DNA from: Bacteroidota bacterium
Lineage (GTDB): Bacteria > Bacteroidota > Rhodothermia > Rhodothermales > Rubricoccaceae
Direction of reading: 5' to 3'
DNA length: 43,345 bases
NCBI GenBank assembly: GCA_022561755.1
Contig: JADFQN010000007.1
Coordinates: 1 to 43,345 of the forward strand
The notes under the pieces were generated by a model. That model did not search any database, was not told the DNA's origin, and was given only the letters and a program-made list of their open reading frames with translations. Both the position numbers and the translations under genes were made by a program. This document shows positions 15,875-23,849 of this stretch, one piece after another (positions within the stretch are counted from its first letter, which is position 1; every line of letters begins with the position of its first letter).

Positions 15875-17800
15875 ATGCGCCGACCGTCTCCCATCATGCT
15901 CGCAATACTCGTACTGGCGGCGGGCTTTTACAGCCTGCCCGCGGAGGCGCAGCGAACACCCGCCAGCCCTCCGACGCTCGGCGACGCCCCTTTACAGGCA
16001 ACGCCGGGATCGGATGGGCAAATCTCGGCGCTCTTCCAGCTTGCCGACCAGTACCTCCGCTCGGGCCAGATCGATCGCGCTGTAGCACTGATGGAGGATC
16101 TCTACGCCGACGAACCGGCGTCGCTTCCGGTCTTCACCAAACTGAAGCAGGTCTACACAGCAGCGCGGCTGTTCGATGACATCGTCGCCCTCGTGGAGCA
16201 ACGGATCGGGCAAGAAGGGCCGAGCATGAACCTCTACGCGGAACTTGGCATTGCGCTCCAGCAGGCAAGCCGCACCGAAGAGGCGTTGGAAGCCTGGAGA
16301 TCGGCTGTTTCCGCCGCCCCGAATGCGGAGATGACCTACCGGATTGTAGCCAACCACATGGGGCAGGCCCGGTTGTATGAAAACGCTGCGAGCGCGCTTC
16401 TGCAAGGGCGCGAATACCTCGGCGACTCCCTCCTCTACCGCGCCGAGCTCGCCAACCTGTACGGCCACGCGGCCAACTACGAGGGCGCCGCCGCTGAGTA
16501 CCTCGCACTTCTCACCGACAACCCCGATTCTGCGAACCTGGTCCGGGCCCGCCTGACGCGCCTTATTGACGCCGAAGGAGCAGCGGATGCTTTTTCGGCA
16601 GCGGTCGCGCGTGCCGTCCGGCAGAATCCCCTCAACCGCGCCTACCGCGAACTGGCCGCCTGGATCGCTCTCGAACGGGGCGACTTTTCTGGGGCGCTCG
16701 ATGCCAACATCGCCATCGACCGGCTTCAAGGCGAGCAGGGGCAGTCGCTGTTTGGATTCGCGGAGGCCGCCGTCACTGCCGACGCCTTTGAGGAAGCCCA
16801 GCGCGCCCTGACGATCATCGTGGAACGCCACGATAATGGTCCTATCGCCCCGCACGCGCACTTTGCGCTGGCGCAGTTGTCCGAGAAGCTGGCCGAGCAA
16901 TCCGGTGAGCGCGCCTTCGACACGGAAGGCCGGCGAGTTCCGGCTCCACATTACGAGGCCGCGCTCGAATCATATTCCACCTTCCCCGACCGGTATCCCC
17001 GCCATCCGTCTGCGGGCGAGGCCCTCGCGCGGGCTGCGGAACTCCAGCAAACGGTTTTCAGAGATTATACGGCGGCAGAGGAAATCCTGCGTACGCTCGT
17101 CGCCGGATCCATCAACCCGAGCATTTCGGGCAACGCCCGTCTCGATCTGGGCCGCGTTGCGCTCCGGCGTGGCGACCTCGGCGAGGCGCGAATGTCCTTC
17201 ACGCAGGTTGAGGAAGGCCTCCGAATCGGACCGATCGCAGAGAGCGCCCGGCTGGAACTTGCCAGGCTCGACTTCTACGAGGGCGACTTCGACGGCGCAC
17301 TGGCCCGCGCAGACGCGATGAACCAGAACACGGCGACCGACGCGGCCAACGACGCCATCAGCCTCAAACTGCTCGTGCGCGAGAACACCGGGCCGGACTC
17401 GCTTTCCGAACCGCTACAGGCGTACGCCCACGCGGCGCTTCTCCTGCGCCAACAGCGTCCGGGCGAAGCCCTCGCCGCACTCGACAAACTGCTCGCTTCC
17501 GCCGGCGCCCATCCAATTTCCGACGAGGCGGCGTTCCTCCGCATCGAGGCGTTGCGCGCCCTCCAGCGGCCCGACGACGCCCTCGTTGCTCTCGGCGGCT
17601 TCGCCTCCCGCTACCCCGATTCGTACCTCGTGGAGCGCACCGTCTTTCTTCGTGGCGAGGTCTACGAGCGCGATCTTGGCGACTTCGCCGCCGCCACCGA
17701 CGCCTACGCCGATCTACTTGTCCGCTACCCCGGCTCGCTGCTGGCCCCGGAGGCGCGGTCGAGGCTGCGCCGCATCCGTGGTGATAGGCCTCCGGGTTGA
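15875..17800 (+). CDS. Secreted TPR-repeat protein
   Basis: A 641-residue protein with a signal peptide (MRRPSPIMLAILVLAAGF... ending near PAEAQ). It is built almost wholly of helical tetratricopeptide repeats, for example DQYLRSGQIDRAVALMEDLY, LALLTDNPDSANLV and AYADLLVRYPGSLLAPEARSRL. These are protein-protein interaction scaffolds. In this position, next to the outer-membrane cluster, a periplasmic or outer-membrane assembly role is plausible but not shown. ATG 15875 is the start that gives a signal peptide; the open frame upstream to 15479 overlaps dxr antisense. The last repeats resemble YbgF/BamD-like tandem TPRs, but I cannot assign it to either family. Confidence 0.85.
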   Translation: MRRPSPIMLAILVLAAGFYSLPAEAQRTPASPPTLGDAPLQATPGSDGQISALFQLADQYLRSGQIDRAVALMEDLYADEPASLPVFTKLKQVYTAARLFDDIVALVEQRIGQEGPSMNLYAELGIALQQASRTEEALEAWRSAVSAAPNAEMTYRIVANHMGQARLYENAASALLQGREYLGDSLLYRAELANLYGHAANYEGAAAEYLALLTDNPDSANLVRARLTRLIDAEGAADAFSAAVARAVRQNPLNRAYRELAAWIALERGDFSGALDANIAIDRLQGEQGQSLFGFAEAAVTADAFEEAQRALTIIVERHDNGPIAPHAHFALAQLSEKLAEQSGERAFDTEGRRVPAPHYEAALESYSTFPDRYPRHPSAGEALARAAELQQTVFRDYTAAEEILRTLVAGSINPSISGNARLDLGRVALRRGDLGEARMSFTQVEEGLRIGPIAESARLELARLDFYEGDFDGALARADAMNQNTATDAANDAISLKLLVRENTGPDSLSEPLQAYAHAALLLRQQRPGEALAALDKLLASAGAHPISDEAAFLRIEALRALQRPDDALVALGGFASRYPDSYLVERTVFLRGEVYERDLGDFAAATDAYADLLVRYPGSLLAPEARSRLRRIRGDRPPG

Positions 17801-17806
17801 TTTCAT

Positions 17807-17927
17807 GAGAATGGGCGCGTGGGCGTATGGGCGTAAGGGAGGTGCAAAAAAAACCTCCCAAACACTTACCTCCCATACTCCCTCTCTCCCATACCCCCAC
17901 ACTCCCTGGCCCCTACTCTCCGATTCT
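17807..17927. repeat. Wordlike imperfect hairpin, gggcgtat/ctcccata words
   Basis: The left arm is a degenerate tandem of tgggcgta/tgggcgtg words ending gggaggtgc. A run of eight A's follows, then the right arm in the complementary style (cctccca, tcccatactccc, tctcccata). The inner stem GGGAGG/CCTCCC is perfect, and the outer arms pair imperfectly over about 35 bases. It fills the whole gap between the TPR gene and the next gene and could also act as a processing or pausing site. Confidence 0.55.
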
Positions 17928-17928
17928 T

Positions 17929-19176
17929 ATGAGAGTTCTTCTCGCTCTGCTTACTCTTTTCGCCGCGCTTCCTGCGAGCGCCCAAGACCTCCTCATCCCC
18001 ATGGATGAGACGCAGGCGAACCACCTGAAGGCGTACGGAGCCGTGTACCACGCGCTGGAGATGGGCATGGAGGTGGACTGGCTCCTCAACTACCGGGGCG
18101 GCTCGTTCCTCGCGCCGGGCGTGGAAGTGTTTGCCGCCGAGCTTCGCATTCGCGGTGTGTCGTTCGAGCCCGTGAACGGCGCGCCGATTCTGGCGGAGGT
18201 GGAGAGCCCGTCCGTGAACATGGCAGCTGTTCGGTTGGAGAAAGTCCCGAAGATTGCGGTGTACGCGCCTGAATTGACGCTACCGTGGGATGACGCCGTG
18301 CTGCTCGCGCTCACCTACGCCGAAGTCCCCTACGAACAGATTTACGACGACGACATCCTCGACGGCCGTCTCGGCGAGTTCGACTGGGTGCATTTGCACC
18401 ACGAGGACTTCTCGGGGCAGTACGGCAAGTTTTACTCGGCGTACCGCAACCAGGCGTGGTACCAACAGCAGCAGCGCGAGGCCGAAGCGGCTGCCGCTGC
18501 TCGCGGCTACGCAAAAGTGAGCCACCTCAAGCTGGACGTGGCCAGGGCCATTCGCGCCTACGTATTGGAAGGCGGATTCCTCTTCGCGATGTGCTCGGGC
18601 ACCGACACCTTCGACATCGCACTGGCTGCACAGGGTACCGATATCGTCCCAGCCGAAATGGATGGCGACGGCGTAGATGCGGACGCCCTCTCCCACCTCG
18701 ATTACTCGCAGACGCTCGCCTTCCAGGATTTCACCCCGTCGTTCAACGCGATGGAGTACGAGCACTCCGACATCGACATCAGCCCGCCAGGCCCGCTCCG
18801 CAATCCGCTGGTGGACTACTTCACGCTCTTCGACTTCTCGGCCAAGTGGGACCCCGTCCCGGCCATGCTCACACAGAACCACGTGGCGTCCGTCCGAGGG
18901 TTCATGGGGCAGACGACGAGCTTCCGCAAGAGCCTCATCAAACCGGGCGTAGTGACGATGGCGGAGGCCCCCGGCCGCGGCGCCGTACGTTACCTCTACG
19001 GCCCGCTCGGGCGTGGCTTTTTCGCCTTCTACGCGGGGCACGACCCCGAGGACTACCAGCACTTCGTCGGCGACCAGCCTACAGACCTGAACCTCCATCG
19101 GCACTCACCAGGCTACCGCCTCATCCTGAACAACGTGCTCTTCCCGGCGGCGCGGAAGCAGCCGCAGAAGACGTGA
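17929..19176 (+). CDS. Conserved secreted protein, 'asparagine synthetase B'-labelled family of Bacteroidota
   Basis: A 415-residue protein with a signal peptide (MRVLLALLTLFAALPASAQ). It closely follows a family widespread in Bacteroidota: LLIPMDETQANHLKAYG, VDWLLNYRGGSFLA, KIAVYAP, LPWDDAVLLALTYAEVPY, WVHLHHEDFSGQYGKFY, FLFAMCSGTDTFDIALAA and FMGQTTSFRKSLIKP. Databases often call it asparagine synthetase B, but I see neither an N-terminal glutaminase Cys nor a PP-loop, and the protein is exported, so that name looks wrong. Conserved His, Asp and Cys patches and a class I amidotransferase-like feel (FAMCSGTDTF resembling a nucleophile elbow) suggest a hydrolase-like fold. The true function is unknown. 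Confidence 0.8.
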   Translation: MRVLLALLTLFAALPASAQDLLIPMDETQANHLKAYGAVYHALEMGMEVDWLLNYRGGSFLAPGVEVFAAELRIRGVSFEPVNGAPILAEVESPSVNMAAVRLEKVPKIAVYAPELTLPWDDAVLLALTYAEVPYEQIYDDDILDGRLGEFDWVHLHHEDFSGQYGKFYSAYRNQAWYQQQQREAEAAAAARGYAKVSHLKLDVARAIRAYVLEGGFLFAMCSGTDTFDIALAAQGTDIVPAEMDGDGVDADALSHLDYSQTLAFQDFTPSFNAMEYEHSDIDISPPGPLRNPLVDYFTLFDFSAKWDPVPAMLTQNHVASVRGFMGQTTSFRKSLIKPGVVTMAEAPGRGAVRYLYGPLGRGFFAFYAGHDPEDYQHFVGDQPTDLNLHRHSPGYRLILNNVLFPAARKQPQKT

Positions 19177-19179
19177 GGT

Positions 19180-19284
19180 GAACGATGAAGGGTGAACGAT
19201 GAATGCTGAAAACTGAGCGCACGTAGCACGTATGGCCATGCGTGTATCTTCACTTCAGCCTTCATCTTTCACCCTTCATCGTTG
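19180..19284. repeat. Wordlike hairpin with 31-base arms
   Basis: The arm at 19180-19210 (gaacgatgaagggtgaacg...) and the arm at 19254-19284 are inverted repeats at 28 of 31 positions. They enclose a 43-base loop with a small atggccat palindrome. Each arm is itself a degenerate tandem of gatgaagggtgaa words. The TTG start codon of the following thioesterase gene overlaps the outer end of the right arm. Confidence 0.8.
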
Positions 19285-19806
19285 ATACCAAAGTCCCCTA
19301 CGCAGTCGCGGTGCCGCACGACCGAGCTGGTGTTGCCGAACGACACCAACGTGCTTGGCAATCTGATGGGCGGGCGGCTGCTGTACCTGATGGACATTTG
19401 CGCGGCTATCGCCGCCCAGCGGCACTCCAACAGCACGGTGGTAACGGCCGGCGTGGACAACGTGGATTTCCAGTCGGCAATCAAGCTCGGCGAAGTCGTG
19501 ATTCTGGAATCCGTCGTGAACCGAGCGTTTACGACCTCGATGGAAACGGAGATCAACGTGTGGGCCGAAGACACCACCACGGCCAAGCGCCGCACGTGCA
19601 ACCGGGCGTTCTACACGTTTGTCGCAGTGGATCAGAACGGGAGCCCCGTTCCGGTGCCGCCCATTCAACCCGAAACCGACGAACAGCGGGAACGATTTGA
19701 AGGCGCTGCACAGCGGCGCGAACTTCGGCTTATCCTTTCGGGTCGTCTGAGACTCGACGGCGCGAGGCACCTTCACGATCACCTCGCCGCCGTAACCGGC
19801 GCGTAA
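19282..19806 (+). CDS. Acyl-CoA thioesterase, hotdog fold
   Basis: It hydrolyses acyl-CoA thioesters to free acid and CoA. The core TELVLPNDTNVLGNLMGGRLLYLMDICAAIAAQRHS is the typical YciA/BFIT-type hotdog opening with the catalytic Asn/Asp region. VVTAGVDNVDFQSAIKLGEVV and MFYTFVAVD-like strands follow (here NRAFYTFVAVD). It is a single-domain protein of 174 residues with an extended C-terminus, cytoplasmic. No ATG is available before the conserved region. TTG at 19282 is the only good start and lies in the right arm of the preceding hairpin, so structure there could limit translation. Confidence 0.9.
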   Translation: MIPKSPTQSRCRTTELVLPNDTNVLGNLMGGRLLYLMDICAAIAAQRHSNSTVVTAGVDNVDFQSAIKLGEVVILESVVNRAFTTSMETEINVWAEDTTTAKRRTCNRAFYTFVAVDQNGSPVPVPPIQPETDEQRERFEGAAQRRELRLILSGRLRLDGARHLHDHLAAVTGA

Positions 19807-19832
19807 CCCCGCTCAGTATAACCCAGCCCCCT

Positions 19833-20261
19833 ATGCCACGCATTCCGCTCTTCCTTGCACTACTCGCTCTCTCTCTCCCGGCCACCGCCCAGCCGGGTAG
19901 TTTCGGAATCGGCGGGCAAATTGGTGAGCCCACAGGATTGACCATAAAAGTCCGGCCAGGGCCAGCCGCATTCGACGCGGCTGCCGAGTGGGACTTCGAT
20001 GACTTCATTTTCGTGCAAGGCCATTTGATCCTCAGTGAGCGGCGTTTCCAAGGTAGTCAGGTCGGCTATTATTACGGCCCAGGCATCTTCATCCGTGCGC
20101 GCAACAACGCTGACACAGCCTTCGGCCTGAGCTTCAACGCTGCCGTCAACTACTACACAGGACCAATTGAGTTCTTCGGGCAGATAACACCTCGCCTTCG
20201 CCTCACCCCTGACTCGGACTTCGATCTCGGCGTTGCATTGGGTATTCGCTTCTATCCCTAG
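19833..20261 (+). CDS. Small secreted beta-barrel-like protein, hypothetical
   Basis: A 142-residue protein with a signal peptide (MPRIPLFLALLALSLPATAQ). The mature part is rich in Gly and aromatic residues, with alternating strand patterns such as FGIGGQIGEPTGLTIKV, GYYYGPGIFI and FFGQITPRLRLTP. It ends LGVALGIRFYP, which resembles a terminal barrel strand. It could be a small outer-membrane barrel. I recognise no named family. The TAG stop at 20259-20261 is formed by the end of the following type B element. Confidence 0.65.
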   Translation: MPRIPLFLALLALSLPATAQPGSFGIGGQIGEPTGLTIKVRPGPAAFDAAAEWDFDDFIFVQGHLILSERRFQGSQVGYYYGPGIFIRARNNADTAFGLSFNAAVNYYTGPIEFFGQITPRLRLTPDSDFDLGVALGIRFYP

Positions 20262-20443
20262 GAGTCTGTCGGACTCAGGATGATTCGACTGCGGCGGCTG
20301 TAAATCGACCCATTTCCCCGATCTTTTTCGTTATGTAGCCCCACTATGCGCCTCAAGAGATCGATAAACTGCTCTCGATTTCCCGCCTGCCTCGTTACAG
20401 CCTGCCCCGCTTTGGCGGGGAACCCCTAAGTCCGACGGACTCC
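20258..20443. repeat. Type B element with extra hairpin (186 bp)
   Basis: The left end is CTAGGAGTCTGTCGGACT and the right end AGTCCGACGGACTCC, inverted at 14 of 15 positions. It is oriented opposite to the copies at 5236 and 9073 (interior cccactatgcgcctcaagagatcg). It has gained a small ccccgctttggcgggg hairpin near the right end. It supplies the stop of the upstream gene and ends nine bases before the start of the cobalamin-binding gene. Confidence 0.88.
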
Positions 20444-20451
20444 GAGCACAC

Positions 20452-20862
20452 ATGGATCGGCCGATTCGCATCCTCATCGCCAAGGTGGGCCTCGACGGGC
20501 ACGACCGGGGAGCCCGCGTCGTAGCCTCGGCGCTGCGCGATGCAGGGATGGAGGTCATCTATACGGGGTTGCGGAAGACGCCGGAGGTGGTGGTTGAAGC
20601 AGCCTTGCAGGAAGATGTGGACGCGGTGGGCGTTTCGATTCTCTCGGGAGCGCACATGACCGTCTTCCCGAAACTGCGCCGGCTGATGAACGCGGAGGAC
20701 ATGGACGACGTGATCCTGCTCGGCGGCGGCACCATCCCCGACGACGACGCCCAAACGTTGCTGGATTCCGGCGACGTGAGCAAAGTGTTCACGCCTGGCG
20801 CTTCGCTGGACGGCATCGTCGCCTACCTGCGCGAGGCCGTCGCTGAGAAGAGGGGCGCCTGA
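20452..20862 (+). CDS. Methylmalonyl-CoA mutase-type cobalamin-binding subunit
   Basis: A stand-alone B12-binding domain of 136 residues. [22 protein letters not shown] carries the DxHxxG motif whose His coordinates cobalt. [10 protein letters not shown] and [12 protein letters not shown] complete the cofactor pocket. It matches the C-terminal domain of methylmalonyl-CoA mutase and would work with a separate catalytic subunit that is not in this window, in propionate/succinyl-CoA metabolism or a related carbon-skeleton rearrangement. Its stop overlaps the start of the next gene (TGATG), so the two are translated together. A type B element ends just upstream, leaving little room for a promoter between it and the start. 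Confidence 0.9.
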   Translation: MDRPIRILIAKVGLDGHDRGARVVASALRDAGMEVIYTGLRKTPEVVVEAALQEDVDAVGVSILSGAHMTVFPKLRRLMNAEDMDDVILLGGGTIPDDDAQTLLDSGDVSKVFTPGASLDGIVAYLREAVAEKRGA

Positions 20863-21785
20863 TGCAGTACCCTCGCATCCTCATCACTGGCTCCGATGGT
20901 CTGATTGGGCAGGCGCTCCAGCGGAAGCTGGCCAACTGGCCCGAAGCCGATGTGCTGGCCACCGGCCTGGATGCCTCTCCCCGCCTCCGCGACGGCTCCG
21001 GCGGTTATGTGCCGCTGGACGTAACCGACCACGGGGCCGTCGAACGGCTCTTTCTGGATTTCGCACCGACGGCGGTCGTTCACCTCGCGGCCATGAGCAA
21101 GGTGGAAGCCTGCGAGCAGGACAAGGAGGCCTGCTGGCGCGTAAACGTGGAGGCCACGGCCAACATCGCACGGCTCTGCAAGTACCACGGCGCCCGCCTC
21201 GTCTTCCTCTCCACCGACTTCCTGTTCGACGGCGCGAACGGCCCGTACGCCGAGGACGATTACCCCGCGCCCGTCAACGCCTACGGACGTTCCAAGCAAG
21301 CCGCCGAGAATGCCATCCGCCTGTCGGGCCTGACGCAGTGGGCTTCCGTGCGCACCTCGCTTGTTTTCGGAACGGGCGACGACCTCAAGGGCCTCAACAT
21401 CGCAACACTGATGGTACGCGAACTGAAAGCAGGCGCTTCGTTTCTCGCGGCCACGGACCAGTTCCGCTCACCCACCTACGCACCGGACCTTGCGGACGGC
21501 CTCCGGCGCATCATCCAGTTTGAGAAAAGCGGCCTGTACCACCTCGCCGGCCGCGAGCGGTTGAGTGTATTCGATCTGTGTAGGCTGGCCGCTCCCGTCT
21601 TCGGTTTCGATCCGAACCTGATTGAACCCACGACGACGGCTGCATTACACCCCGACGCCCCTCGGCCGCTCAATGGCGGCCTGCTCATCCTCCGCGCTGA
21701 AAGCGAACTGGGCTTTCGGCCTCGCCCGCCGGCTGAGGCTTTTGCGGATCTGGGTAAGCGGTTGGGGCTGCCTATCGCCGCATAG
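20862..21785 (+). CDS. RmlD-like NAD(P)-dependent sugar-nucleotide reductase
   Basis: A 307-residue extended short-chain dehydrogenase. ILITGSDGLIGQAL is the Rossmann GxxGxxG motif, VVHLAAMSKVEACEQD the conserved His-Leu-Ala-Ala region, and YGRSKQAAE the YxxxK catalytic pair. FRSPTYAPDLADGLRR and YHLAGRERLSVFDLCR are typical of dTDP-4-dehydrorhamnose reductase (RmlD) relatives. No other rhamnose gene is nearby, so the substrate is uncertain. It is translationally coupled to the cobalamin-binding gene. A type A element begins six bases after its stop. Confidence 0.85.
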   Translation: MQYPRILITGSDGLIGQALQRKLANWPEADVLATGLDASPRLRDGSGGYVPLDVTDHGAVERLFLDFAPTAVVHLAAMSKVEACEQDKEACWRVNVEATANIARLCKYHGARLVFLSTDFLFDGANGPYAEDDYPAPVNAYGRSKQAAENAIRLSGLTQWASVRTSLVFGTGDDLKGLNIATLMVRELKAGASFLAATDQFRSPTYAPDLADGLRRIIQFEKSGLYHLAGRERLSVFDLCRLAAPVFGFDPNLIEPTTTAALHPDAPRPLNGGLLILRAESELGFRPRPPAEAFADLGKRLGLPIAA

Positions 21786-21790
21786 CTTGG

Positions 21791-21976
21791 CTAGGAGGCT
21801 GTTGAATTACGTCGTCCTGCCTTCCCGCCATGCGGCGGGACTCTCGGCCGATCTCTTCGTTGTGAGATGCCCGCCGAATCACCGATTCGACTACGATATC
21901 GCGCCTTGATCTCAACCGAGATACGCCCCGCACTTGCTGCGGGATTTCGGGGAGCACGTAATTCAACAGCCTCCTA
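21791..21976. repeat. Type A element, full length variant (186 bp)
   Basis: The ends are CTAGGAGGCTGTTGAATTACG and CGTAATTCAACAGCCTCCTA. It is inverted relative to the 4587 copy (gaatcaccgattcg core, gcgccttgatctc) and contains extra small hairpins, cccgccatgcggcggg and ccccgcacttgctgcggg. It lies between the convergent reductase and sulfotransferase genes. Confidence 0.9.
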
Positions 21977-21991
21977 AACCGCACGGCCGCC

Positions 21992-22573
21992 TCATAGCTT
22001 TCCGAGCGCCATTTTTACATAAACTTTTATCGTGCGCCAGCGCGATGATATATTCAGTCTTGGAAACTCGGTGGATGGTATCTCCTTGTTCAGAAAAGAA
22101 CAGAGTTCTTCCCAGCCTTCGCCGTGAGAGAAATCCATTATTAAAAGATCTTGCGGCCGGTCTTCAAAGTAGAGGTGAACATCATGATAATAGGCAAAAT
22201 ACGTAGCCCTAAAAACGTCTTCGTCGTACTGAGAGATACCATAAAGCGTTTCGTGCATTTCATCTATGACGGGAGTTTCTTTCCAATTGTAGTGAAGCCG
22301 CCCAGTCGAAAAAAGCCACTTCACGCTTGCTAGCCATTCATCAATGTTCCGGATCGTGCAGATGAATTTACTCCCAGGATATTCTTGGTCTAACTCTTTG
22401 TAGAGGATAGGAATCGGATTATCTGTAAATGCATCGTTCTCTTCCAAACATCGATCTCCGATGTTATTGAATACATTTACCGGGGTCTGTAATGTGCGGT
22501 AGCCCAGAATACGGAGGGCTGCCGCTAACGACGACGTCCCCGTACGCTGCAAGCCTATGCCGAAGATTTTCAT
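21992..22573 (-). CDS. Sulfotransferase family protein
   Basis: A 193-residue protein opening MKIFGIGLQRTGTSSLAAAL, the 5'-phosphosulfate-binding loop of PAPS-dependent sulfotransferases. FICTIRNIDEWLASVKWLF holds the 3'-phosphate-binding Arg and Ser. A C-terminal LLIMDFSHGEGWEELCSFL block has the family's final 'W..LC.FL' pattern. It would transfer sulfate from PAPS to an unknown acceptor, perhaps a surface glycan or lipid. The gene is clearly more AT-rich than its neighbours and sits between two type A elements (21791-21976 and 22663-22740), which suggests recent acquisition. No PAPS synthesis genes are nearby. Confidence 0.88.
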   Translation of the reverse strand: MKIFGIGLQRTGTSSLAAALRILGYRTLQTPVNVFNNIGDRCLEENDAFTDNPIPILYKELDQEYPGSKFICTIRNIDEWLASVKWLFSTGRLHYNWKETPVIDEMHETLYGISQYDEDVFRATYFAYYHDVHLYFEDRPQDLLIMDFSHGEGWEELCSFLNKEIPSTEFPRLNISSRWRTIKVYVKMALGKL

Positions 22574-22662
22574 TAATGTGACTGGCTACCGAGGTGACCA
22601 CGCTGATCTATGGAACGTAGGAAATTATCGCACACGTAGCCACACACGCCCTCTGAAACTCC

Positions 22663-22740
22663 TAAGAGGCTGTTGAAATACGTCATCCTGCCTGCGACGG
22701 CGCCTCTCGGCGACAGAGCACGTAATTCAACAGACTCCTA
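22663..22740. repeat. Type A element, short form (78 bp)
   Basis: The ends TAAGAGGCTGTTGAAATACG and CGTAATTCAACAGACTCCTA enclose a 38-base interior (cctgcctgcgacggcgcctctcggcgacagag). That interior matches the outermost parts of the full copy at 29535-29700, so this is a deletion derivative. It lies in the 277-base divergent gap between the sulfotransferase and FKBP genes. The rest of that gap shows nothing I can name. Confidence 0.85.
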
Positions 22741-22850
22741 ATAGAGATCGCCTGAGCCCCCCTTTCCTCCTAATCCGCACATGGCCTCCCATACCAGACG
22801 GGTAATTTTTGTAGTTCTGCGCTTTCCTCTCGGACCACTCCTCCAATTTC

Positions 22851-23777
22851 ATGGCCACCCGCACTTCTTCTCTCCTTGTCGCTCTCGCGGTCGCATTTGT
22901 GGGCTGCGGAAACGGCGAGGCCGGTTCTTCCGTCGACCTTGAAAACATACAGGATCGGTCGAATTTTGACCAGGCGTCGTATTTCATCGGCTTTCAGATG
23001 GGCAACCAGATCTGGTCGCAGATGGACAGCATAGACGTCGCCGATCTCAACATGGCCATTCTGCTAGCAGGCGCACGCGAGGCCCTGCAGCGGGACTCGA
23101 TGCGTCTAACGCCGACCAACGTGCGCCGAGTAATGCGCACGTTTGAAGATTCCCTTGGGCTTCGACGCCTGCGCAGGCAGGCCGTCGACGACACGAGCGC
23201 GCAGGCGTTCCTCGATGAGATCGCAACCAATACGGCCGCAACCGACTCGTTCTTCGCGTCGCTGGAAGGCATCGAGGGGCTTCAGACTACTGAGTCGGGC
23301 CTCCGCTACGTGGTTCTGCAGGAGGGTGAGGGCGAGCCGCCGGCAGAAGGCGACATCGCGCAGGTGAATATCTCTGCGTCGCTGATGGGCGGTGAAGAAT
23401 TTCGTGCATTGAGTACCCCGCCCGACGAGCCCGCACCCCTCGTCGTTGGCACTTTCCTAGTAGAGGGTCTGAACGAAGCGCTGAAGGGCATGGCTCCCGG
23501 TGAGTCGCGGCGTCTGTTTATCCCCCCGAGTCTCGCGTTTGGCTTCGGAGGCTGGGGCGATCCTGCGCCGAGCGACTCCTCATACGTCGAGGTAGAGTAT
23601 GACGAGGGCTTTAACGCTGTACCTGTGGAAATCGTTCACTACATTCCCCCAGCCACTGCTATCATCATTGAGGTAGAACTGACGGACGTACTCGATCCGG
23701 TCGACACGTCTGATTTTGGCATCGGTACTGCGCCTCCGGCCATTCCTCAGGAAGCCGCCCCGGCGCCGCAGCAGTAA
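22851..23777 (+). CDS. FKBP-type peptidyl-prolyl isomerase lipoprotein
   Basis: FKBP-type isomerases assist folding at proline bonds. The N-terminus has a lipoprotein signal with VGCGNGE (Cys near residue 20). A helical dimerisation segment like that of FkpA/Mip spans about residues 35-140. Then comes the linker GLQTTESGLRYVVLQEGEGEPP, followed by an FKBP domain (residues about 160-290) with LVEGLNEALKGMAPGESRRLFIPPSLAFG. The family's usual compact domain is interrupted by an insert (GDPAPSDSSYVEVEYDEGFN) before the last strand FVELT-type (here IIIEVELTDVLD). A Pro/Ala-rich tail ends the protein. It is probably anchored in the periplasm. Confidence 0.88.
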   Translation: MATRTSSLLVALAVAFVGCGNGEAGSSVDLENIQDRSNFDQASYFIGFQMGNQIWSQMDSIDVADLNMAILLAGAREALQRDSMRLTPTNVRRVMRTFEDSLGLRRLRRQAVDDTSAQAFLDEIATNTAATDSFFASLEGIEGLQTTESGLRYVVLQEGEGEPPAEGDIAQVNISASLMGGEEFRALSTPPDEPAPLVVGTFLVEGLNEALKGMAPGESRRLFIPPSLAFGFGGWGDPAPSDSSYVEVEYDEGFNAVPVEIVHYIPPATAIIIEVELTDVLDPVDTSDFGIGTAPPAIPQEAAPAPQQ

Positions 23778-23795
23778 AGTGGACAAATAATTCAA

Positions 23796-23833
23796 CAAGA
23801 AGGGCTGTTCCGAGGTTGGGACGGCCCTTCTTG
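23796..23833 (+). terminator. Strong hairpin after the FKBP gene
   Basis: Two 16-base arms, caagaagggctgttcc and gggacggcccttcttg, pair throughout with two G-U pairs around a six-base loop. It starts 18 bases after the FKBP stop. No T-run follows, so it is either a hairpin terminator without the classical tail or an mRNA 3'-end stabiliser. Confidence 0.65.
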
Positions 23834-23849
23834 CGTTTGGCAGTCTGTT

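Noticed and set aside
20401-20451. Cobalamin riboswitch upstream of the B12-binding subunit
   Set aside because: The upstream stretch is the end of a type B element; no B12-box-like sequence is present.
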